Shown: positions 1 to 9,208 of the stretch, piece by piece
How the letters are laid out: each line of letters begins with the position of its first letter
How positions within the stretch are numbered: position 1 is the stretch's first letter
Assembly (NCBI RefSeq): GCF_002846365.1
Contig: NZ_PJMW01000002.1
Location: forward strand, 5,208,001-5,272,000
Source: Nocardia fluminea
GTDB taxonomy: Bacteria; Actinomycetota; Actinomycetes; Mycobacteriales; Mycobacteriaceae
Reading direction: 5' to 3'
DNA: 64,000 nt
Made by a program: the position numbers and the translations under genes
The notes under the pieces: model-generated
The model's database searches: none
Told to the model about the DNA's origin: nothing
The model's input: the letters and a program-made list of their open reading frames with translations, nothing else

Positions 1-621
1 AAGGCGAGGCAGCGGCGCGTGACCGGCCATCAGCTCACCGTCGCACCTGCCGCACTCCGAGAGCGATTGTTGACCACCTCCGCGAAATAGCAAGTGGCGG
101 AAGGTCTAAGGGCCCGGCTGGCATCCTCTCGGCGACAAGGGGTTTGGTAGTCGAGCCAGAGGGTCGTAATCGCGGTTTCGCGGGCCCGCGCTCGAGGTTC
201 GGCGCGAGTAGTCGTCGATGATCAGCGCATGCCGGTGACACTGCGGCAGTTGACCCCACAGGCCGTGCGGCACAAGGATGTCACGTGCTGACCTGCGCAC
301 CTTCGACGGCATCGGCGCTGTCGGTGCCGATAGCGCCGACCGCGCAGCATGACGGGTGCGGGCAGGGTGAGCACGGGCCAGGGTCTCGCTGCTTGCTCGC
401 GACGCCCGCACGGTCCACGCAACATCGTATGACCAACCAGCCCTGCGAGTTTCGTGCCGTGGGCCGGATCGCCCCGCGTTGACGCGTGAGCTAATACGTA
501 GCTATAGTGTCAAGTAGCACTTCATACTTTGGTGTGATTGTGATTGGTGTGATCGGCGGTACTGGTGTGGTCGATGACTGCGCACTGCCATCGACGCGGT
601 TCTACCGAAGTGGAGTAGCTG
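1..621. other. Leading stretch without a recognised gene
   Basis: Short reading frames exist on both strands, but none has a recognisable domain, a convincing ribosome binding site or consistent codon use. The right end holds the promoter and leader of the amidase gene. The stretch from about 100 to 420 could contain decayed coding sequence, but nothing in it can be assigned. Confidence 0.5.
479..508 (+). promoter_or_regulatory. Sigma70-type promoter before the amidase gene
   Basis: A TTGACG hexamer (479-484) and a TATAGT hexamer (503-508) are 18 bases apart, each one base off consensus. They lie about 115 bases before the GTG start of the amidase and point towards it. This is a motif match only; no transcript evidence is available. 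Confidence 0.5.
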
Positions 622-2532
622 GTGCCGAATTACGCGCGCAGACGGTCGTATGCGCTTCCTCTCGTCGCCTTGGTTGTGGTCGCGGCGCCGGCCGCCGCAC
701 TTCTCGGCGATGCGGGCCAGTACACCGTTTCCAATGACAGCCACGACGATTTCGCGAAAACGACGACCACGCAGGTCGGGCTGGCGGGGGCCCCGACCGT
801 GGTGGTGCCGCTGCGCGAACTGTCAGACATGCAGTTGCCCGACCTTCGAGTCGGTGATCTTCGACTGGTGCCCGGCGCGCCGCCGCTTCCTACAGGTTCG
901 GCGGCCGGTCCGATCGAACTGATCACCGCGGGCGTGTTCGAGCCTGTCACCAGCACCACACCGGCATTGAATCCCGGTGTGGTGCCCGAGCAACTGGCCG
1001 ATCGAGTCGGACCCGAGGTCAAAGAGCTGATCCACCAGAGCCGATTCAGCATGATCGGGGTGACCGCGCCGGACCTCGGGGGAACCACCATCAGGGTGCG
1101 AGCCCGCCAACTCGACGGGTCATGGGGGCAATGGTTCGAGACGGGAACCGACGACAGTGTCGCGGCTCGACCGCCGGGCCAGGGAGGCCTGCAGGGCAGT
1201 GAACCGATCTTTGTCGGTGACACCGACGCGGTACAGATCCTGAGTACGCACACACCCGAGCCCACCGACCAACCCCGCGTGCAGAATCCGAGCCCGGTGT
1301 CGGGTGCCGACCACCTCGGTTCGGGAAGCCCGGAGCTGACCGCGGTATTGCTCGACCCCGGTCACGGCGAGGAAGAATCCTCGGTGGTCGCGGCACCGCT
1401 GGCGGACGGTGGGCCTTCGGTGATCAGCCGCGGACAGTGGGGTGCCGACGAATCACTGCGGTGTGAAGATCCGACATACAACGACGGCCTCGCCGGCGTG
1501 ATCGTCCATCACACCGCAGGTCGCAACGACTACACCCTCGCCGAGTCCGCGGCGATCGTGCGTGGCATCTACGCCTATCACTCAGAAACGTTGGGGTGGT
1601 GCGACATCGGCTACAACGCGCTCGTCGACAAATACGGTCAGATCTATGAAGGACACTTCGGTGGTCTGGACCGGCCGGTGCAGGGAGCGCACGCGGGCGG
1701 GTTCAATCAGAACACCGCCGGGGTGGCATTCATGGGCAATCACGAGTCCGAGGAACCGACTCCGGCCGCGGTCACCGCGATGGCGCGGTTCATCGGTTGG
1801 CGCACGCGCATAGCGGGTTTGGATCCGCACGGGACAACCACCATGATCTCCGAAGGCACTGAATTCACTCCCTTCCGGCAAGGCGAAGAGGTGCAGTTGC
1901 CCGTGGTGTTCTCCCACCGAGATGTCGGCAACACCGCCTGTGCGGGGGACGCCGCCTATGCCCTGATGGACCACATTCGTGATCTCGCCGCGGATTTCAG
2001 CTCAGGGACAACACCGAAACACATGGTGGACGGGCGGGATTCGACGACACCAGTACTCGCGCAGACTGATCCCGATGCCGACGTCTCGACGTCGCAGGCT
2101 TTGACCGCGAAACTATTGGCGCTGGGCGAAAGCAACGAGCTGGCCAGGCGATGGATCGAGACAGGTGGACCGCAGGGGCACCTGGGGTCGGCGGTTTCGG
2201 AGCCCGAGCTTGTCGACGACGGTGGTCAGTACGCCGAGTTCGTCAACGGTTATCTGTATCGAGCATCGGACGGACGGATTTTCGAAGTGCTCGGGCGAAT
2301 CGGGCAACGGTATGCCCAGCTCGGCGGGCCTCGCGGTGTGCTGGGCGCGCCTCGCGGCAACGAATATCCCGTCAGGACAGGTGCGCGAGTCGATTTCGCT
2401 CATGGGTCGCTGGTGTTCGACCAGACAACCCACATCGTCACCACGCTCAAAGAGCGTTCTGGCACTGATCAGCTGACGCCAGATTCCACGTCCCCGCCGC
2501 CCGACGCAGTACCGACGCCTCCGGCTAGCTGA
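622..2532 (+). CDS. Secreted N-acetylmuramoyl-L-alanine amidase (PGRP) with LGFP-type repeats
   Basis: The 636-residue product starts at GTG and has a basic, hydrophobic signal peptide (about residues 1-27). A long linker is followed by a PGRP/amidase_2 domain at about residues 265-450. It contains the VIVHHTAG, AHAGGFNQ and FSHRDVGNTACAG motifs that carry the zinc ligands and catalytic site of this family. The C-terminal part holds LGFP-type repeats (GGPRGVLGAP-like units), which in mycolate bacteria anchor exported proteins in the cell envelope. The expected role is cleavage of the MurNAc-L-Ala amide bond in peptidoglycan. It resembles mycobacterial Rv3811-type proteins in layout. The gene stands alone behind its own promoter. 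Confidence 0.9.
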   Translation: MPNYARRRSYALPLVALVVVAAPAAALLGDAGQYTVSNDSHDDFAKTTTTQVGLAGAPTVVVPLRELSDMQLPDLRVGDLRLVPGAPPLPTGSAAGPIELITAGVFEPVTSTTPALNPGVVPEQLADRVGPEVKELIHQSRFSMIGVTAPDLGGTTIRVRARQLDGSWGQWFETGTDDSVAARPPGQGGLQGSEPIFVGDTDAVQILSTHTPEPTDQPRVQNPSPVSGADHLGSGSPELTAVLLDPGHGEEESSVVAAPLADGGPSVISRGQWGADESLRCEDPTYNDGLAGVIVHHTAGRNDYTLAESAAIVRGIYAYHSETLGWCDIGYNALVDKYGQIYEGHFGGLDRPVQGAHAGGFNQNTAGVAFMGNHESEEPTPAAVTAMARFIGWRTRIAGLDPHGTTTMISEGTEFTPFRQGEEVQLPVVFSHRDVGNTACAGDAAYALMDHIRDLAADFSSGTTPKHMVDGRDSTTPVLAQTDPDADVSTSQALTAKLLALGESNELARRWIETGGPQGHLGSAVSEPELVDDGGQYAEFVNGYLYRASDGRIFEVLGRIGQRYAQLGGPRGVLGAPRGNEYPVRTGARVDFAHGSLVFDQTTHIVTTLKERSGTDQLTPDSTSPPPDAVPTPPAS

Positions 2533-2695
2533 CCGCCGTGGCAAGGCTCGTTGCCCGCCTGCGTCACCACGCACGCGCGGCTCGAGCGGGCATCGCCCTC
2601 GCGCCTCACAGTGCGATCCGCGCATCTGGGAGTCGGTCGAGCTGAAAGTCCTCGACTAGATCTGTTCGCGGGCGCCCACCGACTCTCCGAGGCGG

Positions 2696-2914
2696 TCAAT
2701 CAGCATGACGACGTAGCGCGTCGGGTTTGTGCACCGCGACGCTGCCGTTCTTGTCGCTACGCACCTTGTACTGCGGATCGTCCGGGGAGGCTCGGACCGT
2801 GCGTCCGGCGGCTTCGGTATCGGAAGTGATCTTCTCTTCGACGGTACCGCTGACGGTGCTGCCGTGGCTGTTCCATTCGACCTTGTCGCCCTTGCGGAAG
2901 CTGCGTTCGCTCAT
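2696..2914 (-). CDS. DUF2945 / hypervirulence-associated TUDOR-like small protein
   Basis: A 72-residue protein beginning MSERSFRKGDKVEWNSHGS, which matches the small beta-barrel DUF2945 family (hypervirulence-associated TUDOR domain). The ATG at 2914 is preferred over an upstream start because a GAGGAG ribosome binding site lies just before it. The family has no established biochemical role. Charged residues dominate the C-terminal half (VRSDKNGSVAVHKPDALRR). It is monocistronic, just downstream of the desaturase gene on the same strand but with its own ribosome binding site. Confidence 0.75.
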   Translation of the reverse strand: MSERSFRKGDKVEWNSHGSTVSGTVEEKITSDTEAAGRTVRASPDDPQYKVRSDKNGSVAVHKPDALRRHAD

Positions 2915-3000
2915 TTCGGCCTCCTCGCGCTGCAGTGTGTTCATTCGGAGGCCGAGTGCCCCGGCGCCGGGAATTCAATCGTGAACGATGCAACTTCGCT

Positions 3001-5010
3001 TCACCTGTCGTAGTCGACCGCGACCGTCGGGGTGGTGGGGTGAGACTGGCAGGTCAGTATGTAACCGGCGTCGACCTCGGCTGTGGTGAGTGCGAGATTC
3101 TGCTCCATCGATACCGCCCCGGTTGTGATTCTGGCTCTGCAAGTGCCGCACGCGCCGCCGAGACAGGCATAGGGCGCATCGATATTGCTTTTCAGCGCCG
3201 ATTCGAGGACGGTCTCACCGGGGGCGAGTTCCAGGGTGTGATCAGTGCCGGACAGCGTGATGGTCACATCGGCCTTGTGGAAGGCATCGACGTTGGAGGA
3301 TCGCTTCGTGCCGCGGAACAATTCGAGGTGTATCCGCTCGGTCGGCACTTCTTCGGCTGCGAGGTCATCGCGCATGGTCGTGACGAGATCGCTCGGGCCG
3401 CACAGATACCACCGATCGATCGCGAGGAGGTCGCCGGCGAGCAGCCGTTGCACCATCGCCAGGTCGATTCGGCCGCGAAGCGCGGCAGGGTGGTGTGCCT
3501 CGTCGGAGCGAATGTGGAATATGCGTAGCCGGTCCGCACAGCGAGCTTCGAGCTCATCGAGTTCGGTGGCGAACATGGTCGACTCTGCGGTTCTGTTGCC
3601 GTAGAAAAGGACGAAACGGCTCTCGGTCTCGATCTCCATTGTGGTGCGAATGATCGACAGGATGGGTGTGATGCCGCTTCCCGCCGCTACCGCGACATAG
3701 TCGTGCTGGGCGAGTGGATCAAGGGGTGCGCCGAAGCTACCCGTAGGCGTCATCAGCTCCAATACGTCACCCGCCCGCAGCGTTTCGAGCGCGAAGGTCG
3801 AGAACATGCCGCCCGCGATGTGCCGTACTCCGATCGCCAGTTCTCCCGACGTGGCCGAGGTGCAGATCGAGTAGTTTCGCCGGACCTCCTGCCCATCGAT
3901 CCGGTGCCGAATGGTCAGGTGTTGGCCCGGCTGGAATCGGAACTGGTCACTTACGTGTTCGGGAACGTCAAATGCAACTTTGACGCTGCCCGGAGTCAGA
4001 TGCTCCACGCTTTTGACGGGGATCGGGTAAGTGCCGGCATGGTGTGGCGTCGAGGAACGCGGCATTCGGACCGGGAGCAGCGCGGCCAGTTTGCCGTTGA
4101 GTCGTTTCCACTCGCGGTACTGGGCGGCGTCGAGCTGCTGCCCGAAAACGGTGCTTATCGCCGAGTTTCGTTCGAGATACGCATCCTCGTTGCGTTGCCA
4201 GGCAGCAACATAGCGGTAGAAGGGGATGGAGGGGTGCAGGTGGTGGACCAGATGGTAGTTCTGCGACAAGAGCAGGGGAGTCAGGATCCATTCCGAGCCG
4301 ACGCGGTTGCGGGTCGCGCGATAGCGGTTCTCGCGTTGGGTGTCCTCGAGGTCGTGATGAGGCAGCCAGTCGAACCACCACGCGAGCACGAACATCCCCA
4401 CGCGTCCGGGAATCAGGCAGATCACCGCGAGCGTCCACAGATTTCCGGTGAAGGCGGCCGACACGATCACCGTCAGCGAAAAGGTCATCAACGCCGCTGT
4501 TTCCAGGACCTCGGCCCGCGGGCGCCGGCGCACGTTACGCACCAGGAAACCGATATACGGCAGGTCCATCGCCGGAAAGCGGACGGGCAGCTGCCACCAG
4601 GGTGCGGAGCTGACCCAGTGATCGGGATCGTGCTCACCGTCATTGGTGTTGCGGTGATGCTCGATATGAATGAACGCGAACGACTTGAACGAGATCAGCG
4701 GCGAGACGAAGAACATTGCCACGCGCCCGAAAGCGACGTTGACCCAGCGATGGGAGCTGATCGAGTAGTGCGAGGCGTCGTGCAAAACAGTGAACAGGAC
4801 GAATACCGCTGCGGAGCTCGCGGCGATGGTGGCGATCGCAGGCAAAGCGCCGGTGAGCGCGGCCCAGCTAGAGGCCCCGAAGACCGAAAGCGCACCGGTG
4901 AAGATGCCGACGACCGGCCAGGACAGCGTAGGGACCTGTATGCCGGGATCAGGCAACGCATGCTGCGACACGGCTGCTGGAGGGTGGGGGTGTCGAGTCG
5001 TAGTCGCCAT
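3001..5010 (-). CDS. Fatty-acid desaturase fused to a ferredoxin-type NAD(P)H reductase
   Basis: A 669-residue fusion. Residues about 30-330 form a membrane desaturase with di-iron histidine boxes HDASH (77-81), HIEHH (115-119) and a later HLVHH, plus several hydrophobic segments. Residues about 345-570 form an FAD/NAD reductase (RRNYSICTS for FAD, then an NAD-binding half). The last 90 residues are a plant-type 2Fe-2S ferredoxin with CLGGACGTC and a distal TCQS cysteine. One polypeptide could thus carry electrons from NAD(P)H to the di-iron site. In Mycobacterium tuberculosis the comparable partners DesA3 and Rv3230c are separate proteins. The ATG at 5010 follows an AAGGAG site; the longer reading frame upstream has none. 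A PucR regulator lies immediately upstream. The lipid substrate is unknown. Confidence 0.88.
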   Translation of the reverse strand: MATTTRHPHPPAAVSQHALPDPGIQVPTLSWPVVGIFTGALSVFGASSWAALTGALPAIATIAASSAAVFVLFTVLHDASHYSISSHRWVNVAFGRVAMFFVSPLISFKSFAFIHIEHHRNTNDGEHDPDHWVSSAPWWQLPVRFPAMDLPYIGFLVRNVRRRPRAEVLETAALMTFSLTVIVSAAFTGNLWTLAVICLIPGRVGMFVLAWWFDWLPHHDLEDTQRENRYRATRNRVGSEWILTPLLLSQNYHLVHHLHPSIPFYRYVAAWQRNEDAYLERNSAISTVFGQQLDAAQYREWKRLNGKLAALLPVRMPRSSTPHHAGTYPIPVKSVEHLTPGSVKVAFDVPEHVSDQFRFQPGQHLTIRHRIDGQEVRRNYSICTSATSGELAIGVRHIAGGMFSTFALETLRAGDVLELMTPTGSFGAPLDPLAQHDYVAVAAGSGITPILSIIRTTMEIETESRFVLFYGNRTAESTMFATELDELEARCADRLRIFHIRSDEAHHPAALRGRIDLAMVQRLLAGDLLAIDRWYLCGPSDLVTTMRDDLAAEEVPTERIHLELFRGTKRSSNVDAFHKADVTITLSGTDHTLELAPGETVLESALKSNIDAPYACLGGACGTCRARITTGAVSMEQNLALTTAEVDAGYILTCQSHPTTPTVAVDYDR

Positions 5011-5145
5011 CGGACTCCTTCTTCGCGCTTCCGGGAGAGATGCCTCGCAGCGTATGAATGATCGGCATCGGTCAACAAGGACCTCCCAGCCCTCTGAAGT
5101 GTGCTGACAGCACATCCCCGCACGCTCAGGGTTTCGTCGACGCGG

Positions 5146-6396
5146 CTATTGCTCGCGCAAAACCGAGGCCCCCAGCACGTCGCAGACACGCAGTGCGGCA
5201 TGGAGTTCGGCGAGCTCGACAGTCGCGGGCCGGCCCCTGCGTTCTTCGGCACGACGCATCCGTTGCAGGACCGTGTTCCGGTGAATTCCCAAGGTGCGTG
5301 CTGCGGTCGCCAGACTCCCTTGCGCGTCGAGCACAGCCAGGAGTGCGTCGCGCTCGCCGCGCTCTTTCACGTCGTTCCGTGCGAGAGCGCCGAGCTGGGC
5401 GGAGACGAAGGCTCGCGCCCCATCCAAGTCGCGCGAGATGGCATCCACCAACGCGACATCGCTGAACTGAGTTATCGATGGTGCTACCCGACCGGACAGT
5501 TCGATGACCCGGCGAGTGCGCAACGCCTCCAGGTGCGAGGTACGGAATCCGGCAGCCCCCGGAGACGAGGAGCCCACCGCGATGTGAACGCTTCTGCTTT
5601 CGCTGGAAATTTCCGTTGCCATGCCCATGAGCGAAGTCCGCACCTTCCCGGTGACAGCTGCCCATCCCCACACGGCGAGTGGACCGTCCGCGACGACGAG
5701 AGAGTGACCCGCCCCGAGAAATCTTCCCACCTGTCCGGCGATCCTCTCGAGATCCACGCCGCGGTCGTCGCCCCAGCACACGAAGCCGATCTGCCGGCCG
5801 GTGAGCCGGTGGCCGAGCACACGTTCGGCCCGAGCTATATCGACGCGTTCCCCGGCCAGCAGGGCCCCCACCACCTCGGCACGCTCGGCTCTTGCCCGGT
5901 TCTGACGCCGGTCGAGCTCAGCCACATACTCGGCCGCTACGAGACTCGAGATGCGATCGACATACCGAAACCCGAACTGTTCGAGCTCGATGAACGTCCG
6001 TAACGCGACAGCGGGGTCGTAGGCCGGGTCGGTCAGTGATTCGGAGAGCTTTTCGGTGAAGTACTCATGCCCCAATCGGTAGAACCGCAGCATGACATCC
6101 ACGCTGTGCCCCCGCGAAGCCATTGCTCGCGCGTGTTCGAGCGCCGTCACCGGCGCTTCCGCAGCCGCTACATCGATTCCATGGCGAACCATCGACAGTG
6201 CGGCTTCGAGATTCGACGAGCACGATCCCAGCGTCAGGCCGCGAAGCTCGGCATCCGCACCGGCCTCGGGAATTCGCTCGACCAAGTACGTCAGCATGTC
6301 GTCTGCCAGGCCGGCCACATTCGCCAGCAGGTACGCCGCGATGCCACGTCGAGCCGCCGCACCGCGAGCGGGCTCCAGCGCCTCCATATCTGTCAC
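5146..6396 (-). CDS. PucR/CdaR-type transcriptional regulator
   Basis: A 416-residue protein with a variable sensory N-terminal half, a GGDEF-like central region and a C-terminal PucR helix-turn-helix. The helix-turn-helix reads GSLATAARTLGIHRNTVLQRM. A GTG start is used here; an ATG three codons downstream is equally possible. It lies 136 bases upstream of the desaturase-reductase gene on the same strand, so control of that gene is a reasonable guess. In other actinobacteria such regulators often govern oxidoreductase or lipid genes. The ligand is unknown. Confidence 0.8.
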   Translation of the reverse strand: MTDMEALEPARGAAARRGIAAYLLANVAGLADDMLTYLVERIPEAGADAELRGLTLGSCSSNLEAALSMVRHGIDVAAAEAPVTALEHARAMASRGHSVDVMLRFYRLGHEYFTEKLSESLTDPAYDPAVALRTFIELEQFGFRYVDRISSLVAAEYVAELDRRQNRARAERAEVVGALLAGERVDIARAERVLGHRLTGRQIGFVCWGDDRGVDLERIAGQVGRFLGAGHSLVVADGPLAVWGWAAVTGKVRTSLMGMATEISSESRSVHIAVGSSSPGAAGFRTSHLEALRTRRVIELSGRVAPSITQFSDVALVDAISRDLDGARAFVSAQLGALARNDVKERGERDALLAVLDAQGSLATAARTLGIHRNTVLQRMRRAEERRGRPATVELAELHAALRVCDVLGASVLREQ

Positions 6397-6444
6397 CCTA
6401 GCCTCGGCCGATTTGCTTCGGCCGACCGTTCGCGATCGATGAGC

Positions 6445-7125
6445 TCATCGGTTCAGGACCGCGAGGTCGAGTCCGTAGGTGTGGGCGTGGCTGGTCAGTC
6501 GGGCGAGGAGGCGCAAGGCATCAGCAGTGCCGCTGACAACGGCCTTCGGTTTGCCGGTCTGCTCGCCGGAGAGGGTTCGGAACACCTCTTCGGATGTTCC
6601 CTCGATTGTCACCTCGGCCGGCGCGGGCGCGCCTGACAGTACCGTCCGTACACCGTGCTCGTCGGCGGTGAGCAACAGGTTGTCGCCGTCGGCGATGATC
6701 GATGCTGTCAGCGTGGGGAATTCGGCGCCGTCGGCCATCTCCGTGCGATCCGGATAGAGGGCCATGATGGCGAACACCAGCCAGCGGCCCCGGCTGTGGT
6801 CACCCTCGGCGCCGGGCGTCAGCAGCGGCACGCCCCATCGCGCGAGCCCCACCAGCACGCTCTGAAGCCCGCGCCCCCATTCGGTAAGCGCGTAAACCCG
6901 CGCCGATACCGGCGCGGGCTTCACCGCCGAGGTCACCACGCCGGCTTCCTCGAGGGTTCGCAGGCGTTGCGCCAGCAGATTCGTCGCGATACCCGGCAAC
7001 GATTTCTGCAGGTCCGAATACCTGCTCGGAGCGATCAAGAGCTCGCGAATCACCAGCATGGTCCAACGATCTCCGACCACGTCCAACGCTCGCGCCAGGG
7101 CGCAGAACTCGCCGTACGATTTCAT
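6445..7125 (-). CDS. HxlR-family regulator with a C-terminal sterol-carrier-like domain
   Basis: A 226-residue protein. Residues about 10-100 form the HxlR winged helix (DVVGDRWTMLVIRELLIAP and LAQRLRTLEEAGVV). The C-terminal half (about 125-226) resembles the SCP2/sterol-carrier fold attached to many actinobacterial HxlR proteins and may bind a small lipophilic ligand. It is divergent from a 14-segment MFS exporter gene, with only 54 bases between the two starts, which is the usual arrangement for a local repressor of an efflux pump. An inverted repeat lies in that gap. Confidence 0.85.
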   Translation of the reverse strand: MKSYGEFCALARALDVVGDRWTMLVIRELLIAPSRYSDLQKSLPGIATNLLAQRLRTLEEAGVVTSAVKPAPVSARVYALTEWGRGLQSVLVGLARWGVPLLTPGAEGDHSRGRWLVFAIMALYPDRTEMADGAEFPTLTASIIADGDNLLLTADEHGVRTVLSGAPAPAEVTIEGTSEEVFRTLSGEQTGKPKAVVSGTADALRLLARLTSHAHTYGLDLAVLNR

Positions 7126-7138
7126 GCCCCCGAGCCTA

Positions 7139-7155
7139 CACTTGACAAACGAGTG
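7139..7155. promoter_or_regulatory. Candidate HxlR operator over the MFS promoter
   Basis: The imperfect palindrome CACTTGACAAACGAGTG lies in the 54-base gap between the HxlR and MFS genes. It contains a perfect TTGACA -35 hexamer (7142-7147) directed at the MFS gene, so a bound regulator would block that promoter. The -10 element is weak (AATACT at 7167). Confidence 0.4.
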
Positions 7156-7179
7156 CTGTTGCTTGAAATACTAAAGCAC

Positions 7180-8709
7180 GTGACGCTCCTCGATACTCGC
7201 CCTCGGACCTCGCGCACCGTGGTCCTAGCTGTGCTGTGCCTGGCCACCTTGACCATCAGCCTCGCCACAACGGCGATCAACGTGACGTTGCCGTCCCTCG
7301 CTGTGGAACTCAACGCCGATAACCGCGATCTGCAGTGGATCGTCGATGCCTACAACCTGCTGTTCGCGACGTTCGTCCTGGCTTTCGGCAGTCTCAGCGA
7401 CCGCTACGGCCGCAAAGGCGCTCTGCTCACCGGTCTGGCAATCTTCGGAGGCGGCGCGGTCGGCGCCTCGCTGGCGGAGAGTTCCGCGCAACTGATCGGC
7501 TGGCAGGCGGTGATGGGGCTCGGCGCCGCGTTCGTCTACCCCACCACGCTGTCGATCCTGTCCAACGTCTTCACCGACCGCGCCGACCGTGCGAAAGCCA
7601 TCGGCATCTGGGGCGCCACCACCGGAGTCGGCGTGGCGTGCGGTCCTATCCTCGGCGGATGGCTGCTCGAATCCTTCTGGTGGGGCAGCGTCTTTCTCGC
7701 GCTCGCGCTCGCGGCGGCCGTCTCGATCATCGCGGCGAGCAGGGTGGTCACCACATCACGCGACCCGCAGACACCACGCATCGACTACGGCGGGTTGGCG
7801 CTGTCCGTACTCGCTGTCGGCGGCCTGGTCTACACCGTCATCGAGGCACCCGAACACGGGTGGATCAGTGCTGTGACCCTCGGTGGTTTCACGATCTCGC
7901 TCGCACTGTTCGTCACGCTGGTGTTCTGGGAGCGCGGCCGCGCCGAACCCATGATCGACGTCACGCTGTTCAAGAACATGCGTTTCACCGCCGCCAGCGC
8001 CTCGGTGACGTTCGCCTATTTCGCCCTGTTCGGGTTCATCTTCCTCATTACGCAGTATTTCCAATTGGTGCGCGGCGACGGCCCGCTCGAGACCGGCCTC
8101 GAGTTCATCCCCGTGGCGACATCGATCGCGGTGGGATCACTGCTCGGCACACTGCTGGCGGTGCGCTTGGGCAACAAGCTGGTCGTCGCGACCGGAATGC
8201 TCTTGTTCACCACCGCGTTCCTCTGGATCGCGACACTGAGCGAGTCGACCAGCTACCTCGAAATCGCAGGACAGATGATCCCACTCGGACTCGGATTGGG
8301 CCTGACCGCCGCACCCGCGACGGAAGCCATCATGGGCGCGGTACCACTGAACAAGGCGGGCATCGGCTCGGCGATGAACGATGCGACCCGCGAAGTAGGT
8401 GGCACAGTGGGCGTCGCCGTGATCGGCAGTGTCTACGCCTCGCTCTACGCGTCGACGCTGCGTGATTCTCCTGCGGCACAACAGTTGCCCGCAGAGGTGA
8501 AGTCGGTGGTCGAACAGTCGGTCGGCGCGGCGGCAACCGCTGCTCACCAGTTCGCCGCGGCCGGTGATGCGCAGAGCGCGCAAACAGTCTCGCAAACGGC
8601 AAACAGTGCGTTCCTCGACGGACTCGCGGCGGGCTCGTATGTCGCAGCGGGTGTCACCGCGGTCGGCGCGGTCATCGCCTTCCTTTTCCTTCCCGCGAAG
8701 CCGCAGTGA
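7180..8709 (+). CDS. DHA2-family MFS multidrug exporter
   Basis: About 509 residues with some 14 hydrophobic segments, as expected for the EmrB/QacA (DHA2) group. It carries the loop 2-3 motif GSLSDRYGRKG and the motif C-like GATTGVGVACGPILGG of drug/proton antiporters. The GTG at 7180 is chosen because the protein then begins directly before the first membrane segment; the open frame runs much further upstream over the divergent regulator, but that part is not plausible protein. Expected role: proton-driven export of a toxic or signalling compound, under control of the adjacent HxlR protein. Confidence 0.87.
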   Translation: MTLLDTRPRTSRTVVLAVLCLATLTISLATTAINVTLPSLAVELNADNRDLQWIVDAYNLLFATFVLAFGSLSDRYGRKGALLTGLAIFGGGAVGASLAESSAQLIGWQAVMGLGAAFVYPTTLSILSNVFTDRADRAKAIGIWGATTGVGVACGPILGGWLLESFWWGSVFLALALAAAVSIIAASRVVTTSRDPQTPRIDYGGLALSVLAVGGLVYTVIEAPEHGWISAVTLGGFTISLALFVTLVFWERGRAEPMIDVTLFKNMRFTAASASVTFAYFALFGFIFLITQYFQLVRGDGPLETGLEFIPVATSIAVGSLLGTLLAVRLGNKLVVATGMLLFTTAFLWIATLSESTSYLEIAGQMIPLGLGLGLTAAPATEAIMGAVPLNKAGIGSAMNDATREVGGTVGVAVIGSVYASLYASTLRDSPAAQQLPAEVKSVVEQSVGAAATAAHQFAAAGDAQSAQTVSQTANSAFLDGLAAGSYVAAGVTAVGAVIAFLFLPAKPQ

Positions 8710-8777
8710 TTCTCGCCGCGCGCACCGGTTTGCCGACCGCTGCCTCGGAGCAGACTCACCCGAACGACTGGGCTTCA

Positions 8778-9137
8778 TCATCGTGGCGTGGCGGCACCTG
8801 CGGAAAGTATGGCCATGAGATCTTGCGGGATCGGCATCGGCGTGAACGCGCCGACATCGGTCCGGCCGGTGTTCCCGAGCGGCGCCCGCCCGGTCGCGGA
8901 CGCGATGCCGCCGAATGCGAGCCGAAGCACCTGGCCGGCGACTTCGCGCCGGTCGCGGCACCGGATCGCGAGCCGGAGCATCTCCCAGTGCGCACGAGTA
9001 TGCGGCCACGCCCATTCCTGCGAAAGGATGTGAGCTCGTTCGAGCGCGCGCCACATCTGATCGATATCGGTGGCCGAACGTGCGCGGGTCAGTTCGGCTT
9101 CGAACGCGGATCGGACGCCGGCGGGCATGCGGGACAC
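8778..9137 (-). CDS. DUF3703 family protein
   Basis: About 119 residues matching the DUF3703 pattern: WRALERAHILSQ, PHTRAHWEMLRLAIR, RREVAGQVLRLAFG and a PLGNTGRTDVGAFTPMPIP block near the C-terminus. The family has no known biochemical role. The GTG at 9137 is preferred because AGGAGG lies four bases before it; an ATG at 9128 is the alternative. The gene converges with the MFS exporter gene and follows the AraC gene on the same strand at a distance of about 70 bases. Confidence 0.8.
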   Translation of the reverse strand: MSRMPAGVRSAFEAELTRARSATDIDQMWRALERAHILSQEWAWPHTRAHWEMLRLAIRCRDRREVAGQVLRLAFGGIASATGRAPLGNTGRTDVGAFTPMPIPQDLMAILSAGAATPR

Positions 9138-9208
9138 GGGACCTCCTGAGTTGTCGTGGCTCCCTGTCAGCGTCGCAAGCCACGTCGGCGACTGCTTGAA
9201 CAAACCTG

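Noticed and set aside
106..411. Minus-strand frame containing HALIIDDYSRR, reminiscent of an integrase core
   Set aside because: The resemblance is limited to a few residues; no DDE motif or continuation is visible.
3703..5061. Long plus-strand open frame (about 450 codons) opposite the desaturase fusion
   Set aside because: It is the complement of the high-GC desaturase-reductase gene, has no domain, and is Arg/Gly-rich, as antisense frames are.
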